Part shown: in pieces, positions 62,091 through 64,000 of the stretch
How the letters are laid out: every line of letters begins with the position of its first letter
How positions within the stretch are numbered: the stretch's first letter is position 1
From: Rhizobacter sp.
GTDB taxonomy: Bacteria > Pseudomonadota > Gammaproteobacteria > Burkholderiales > Burkholderiaceae_C
DNA: 64,000 nt
Assembly (NCBI GenBank): GCA_019635355.1
Contig: JAHBZQ010000001.1
Span: 3,224,001 to 3,288,000 of the forward strand
Direction: 5' to 3'
Notes under the pieces: model-generated
The model's database searches: none
What the model was told of the DNA's origin: nothing
Seen by the model: the letters and a program-made list of their open reading frames with translations, nothing else
Position numbers and translations under genes: made by a program

Positions 62091-63218
62091 TCAGCCCAGC
62101 AGCAGCCAGTGGTTGTCGGGCGCCATCGCCGTCGGCCAGCGCAACATGCGCGCCGCGTCGGTGGCATGCCAGCGCGCCACGCCGCGGCGGGCGGCGATGA
62201 GCACGCCCTGACCGTCGTCCCAGCTGGCGAGCGCGCAGGGCTCGCCGAGTTCGGCCACGCGGGTGAGCTGCGCGGCGGCGCCGGGGTGCCACCAGAGGCC
62301 GAGGCCCACCTTCTGCCCGCTCAGCACGAAGCCACCGCCCGGTGCGGCGGCGATGTCGCCGGCATACCCCTCGCCCTGCGGGTCGCGCGTGGGCAGGTGC
62401 AGGCCCTGGGCGTCGAGCACCGCCAGCAGCGGCGCGCGGCGGCGGCGTGTCTCGTCGGCGTGTTCGGCCTGCAGCGCCACGCCCAGGCGCCCGCTGCCGT
62501 CGGCCGCCCAGGCGAGGTGGCGCAGGCTCAGGCGCGCATCGTCGAGGCGGTGCTCGGCCAGCACGCGGCCATCCGCCGTCGCCAGGCGCACGAGCGACGG
62601 CGCCATGCGCTCCATCGCAGTCTTGCGCCCGTCGCGCAGACGCGGAATGCCGCCATTGGCCACCCAGAGCTGGCCGTCGTCGTCGAGCAGCATCTGGTGC
62701 GGGTCGAGCCCGCCGCTGGCGAAACCGCCCAGGCGGCGCAGCGTGTCGGGCGAGCGCACGCCGATCGTGCCCTCGCCGGTGTCGGCATCGGTCTCGCTGG
62801 TGAAGAGGTGGCGGCCGTCGGCCGACAGCAGGGCGTGGCCACCGAGCGTGTGAGGCGTCTTGTCGTCGCCGAGCGCATGGCGCTGCATCGTGCGGCCCTC
62901 GCGGTCGCAGCGCAACAGCCAGCGGCCGGGCCGGTTGGCCACGGCGATGAAGCCGCCATCGGGCATCGCGAAGAGCCCGTGCGCGCGCCCCGGGGCCGGG
63001 TGGTCGGCGAGGATGCGCACACGCGCTTCGGCCCAGTCGACCTCGAGCACGCCCACACGGTCGACCTCGTCGACGCTGCCGTCGGGCAGGCGCCAGGCGG
63101 CGGCGAGGCGTTGCACCGGCGCCAGCGGCCCACCGGAGGCCGCCTTCAAGGGTGTTGCAGCGAGCGTGGCGGCGGCAAGGCCGGCCAGTTGAACAAGGGC
63201 GTGACGGCGGCGGGGCAT
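62091..63218 (-). CDS. DUF1513-domain secreted protein
   Basis: A 375-residue protein with a twin-arginine-like leader (MPRRRHALVQLAGLAAATLAATPLKA) and a beta-propeller-type DUF1513 body: AHGLFAMPDGGFIAVANRPG, HTLGGHALLSADGRHLFTSETDADTGEG, GLDPHQMLLDDDGQLWVANGGI and GEGYAGDIAAAPGGGFVLSGQKVG. DUF1513 genes often follow imelysin/insulin-cleaving-metalloprotease-like iron-uptake genes, but no such neighbours are in this window. Exported, function unknown. Confidence 0.88.
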   Translation of the reverse strand: MPRRRHALVQLAGLAAATLAATPLKAASGGPLAPVQRLAAAWRLPDGSVDEVDRVGVLEVDWAEARVRILADHPAPGRAHGLFAMPDGGFIAVANRPGRWLLRCDREGRTMQRHALGDDKTPHTLGGHALLSADGRHLFTSETDADTGEGTIGVRSPDTLRRLGGFASGGLDPHQMLLDDDGQLWVANGGIPRLRDGRKTAMERMAPSLVRLATADGRVLAEHRLDDARLSLRHLAWAADGSGRLGVALQAEHADETRRRRAPLLAVLDAQGLHLPTRDPQGEGYAGDIAAAPGGGFVLSGQKVGLGLWWHPGAAAQLTRVAELGEPCALASWDDGQGVLIAARRGVARWHATDAARMLRWPTAMAPDNHWLLLG

Positions 63219-63278
63219 CGGCGCATCGTAGGCACGCCGCTGCGGCGCGCGCTTGCGGTGGATCACACGCCCTGCAGA

Positions 63279-64000
63279 TCAGGCCGCCGCCGACGGCCCC
63301 ACCGCCTGCCGCAGCGCGGCGAGGCGCGCGCCGTGCGCGGCCACCATCGTGGCGAAGTTCGACTCCACCGCGAACAGCTCGAGTTCGGTGCCCAGCGGAT
63401 CGTGGTCGAGCAGCAGGCACTCGGCCAGGCGCAGGCGGGTCTCGGCCTCGCCCACGGGCGAACCCACTTCGCGCCAGTGGCGCACCGCCTGGCGCAGGCG
63501 GGCCACGGCGGGTTTGAACTCGCCTTCGTGCACGCACACCTCGGCCTGCGCGCAGCAGTGCATGGCTTTCAGGGCTTCGGTGGCCAGCATCTCGGGGTCG
63601 GCCACCAGTTGCTGCAAGGCCTCGCGGGCACGCGTCGCATCACCCATCGCCACGGCCGCGTGCACCAGCAGGCACAGCAGGTGAGCGCGGCGCTCGCGCA
63701 GCGTCCAGTCGGTCTCTTCGAGCGCACGCTCGAGGCCATTGCGGGCGAGCGTCGCGCGGCCGGTCAGCAGGTGCAGGCGGGCGAGGCCGGGCTGCGGGTC
63801 CCAGCCCAAGGCATGGGCCTGCCGGAACGAGGCCTCGGCGCCGGCGAAGTCGCCGTGGCTGGTCTGGATGTCGCCAAGCACGCAGTAGGCATCGCCCTCG
63901 GCCCACGGCGCGGCGTGGGCAAGCAGGGCCGCGGCGGCCCGCACCTCGGTGCCGGCCTGCTCCAGCTCGCCCTGCACGCCGAGCACCGCGGCACGGTGCA
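63279..64000 (-). CDS. TPR-rich protein, C-terminal part (runs off the window)
   Basis: The open frame continues past the right edge; about 240 C-terminal residues are visible. They form helical TPR-like repeats (GDAYCVLGDIQTSHGDFAGAEASFRQAHALG, LHLLTGRATLARNGLERAL, LCLLVHAAVAMGDATRAREALQQL, CAQAEVCVHEGEFKPAVARLRQAVRHWREVGSPVGEAETRLRLAECL, in parts), as in the signalling half of large LuxR/MalT or BTAD-type regulators and adenylate-cyclase-like proteins. No HTH follows before the stop, so any DNA-binding domain would be N-terminal, outside the window. Confidence 0.7.
   Translation of the reverse strand, partial: HRAAVLGVQGELEQAGTEVRAAAALLAHAAPWAEGDAYCVLGDIQTSHGDFAGAEASFRQAHALGWDPQPGLARLHLLTGRATLARNGLERALEETDWTLRERRAHLLCLLVHAAVAMGDATRAREALQQLVADPEMLATEALKAMHCCAQAEVCVHEGEFKPAVARLRQAVRHWREVGSPVGEAETRLRLAECLLLDHDPLGTELELFAVESNFATMVAAHGARLAALRQAVGPSAAA

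Overview
The window is a stretch of very GC-rich chromosome, densely coded with strong G/C bias at third codon positions. The gene families point to a betaproteobacterium of the order Burkholderiales, probably the Rubrivivax/Leptothrix/Methylibium/Roseateles group. The clues are an orphan Bug/TctC-type binding protein, MetR-MetE, a DUF6502-DUF5666 pair, a Burkholderiales-like extragenic repeat and CTGAGC-TTGTCGAAG palindromes. This is inference from families and style, not from a marker gene. I saw no rRNA, tRNA, CRISPR array or prophage. About 66 protein genes can be supported, two of them cut by the window edges.

Layout. 1-8.8 kb holds housekeeping and accessory metabolism: a chalcone-isomerase-like protein, a divergent QueA paralogue coupled to a short-chain dehydrogenase, a cupin regulator, a metallo-beta-lactamase-fold hydrolase, a fatty acid desaturase, and the divergent metR/metE pair with a visible MetR box. 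8.8-10.3 kb is an IS110-type insertion sequence with unusually long inverted repeats, followed by a nested palindrome. 10.3-21.8 kb has a MocR regulator, an outer-membrane protein, a secreted caspase-like protease, a GNAT/OsmC/PaiB operon, an orphan ABC binding protein, a four-gene ATGA-coupled DUF6502/DUF5666/response-regulator operon and an MtfA peptidase. 21.9-29 kb is a catabolic operon (Bug binding protein, carboxyltransferase, biotin carrier, CoA-transferase A/B, dehydrogenase, CMD-like protein, DUF4334) facing an IclR regulator. 30.7-31.5 kb is a gene-free giant imperfect palindrome of repeats.

31.5-42.5 kb carries a large hybrid PAS histidine kinase, pyrF, a LysR/DoxX/GST group, purB, and a striking lipoprotein that fuses a NodB deacetylase, a caspase, an EF-hand-like loop and TPRs. 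42.5-47.5 kb looks like a phosphate-starvation locus. A phytase-like esterase and phnCDE plus an HD-domain oxygenase-like gene are each preceded by Pho-box-like direct repeats with exact 11-bp periodicity. 47.4-51.8 kb looks like a lipid A remodelling locus: an EptA phosphoethanolamine transferase coupled to a PAP2 phosphatase, divergent from a PmrA/PmrB-like two-component pair, with a PmrA-box-like site between them. 53.5-55.1 kb is a HipBA toxin-antitoxin-like pair with repeated operator sequences. 57.7-61.4 kb has two tandem LuxR-type regulators, one fused to an alpha/beta hydrolase, divergent from a secreted protein gene. The window closes with a GNAT, a DUF1513 protein and a partial TPR protein.

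Themes. Translational coupling by 4-bp overlaps is frequent. Several intergenic regions contain exact palindromes or direct repeats that fit the adjacent regulator families (MetR, PhoB, PmrA, IclR, HipB). Functional statements rest on motif recognition by eye; no database search was run.
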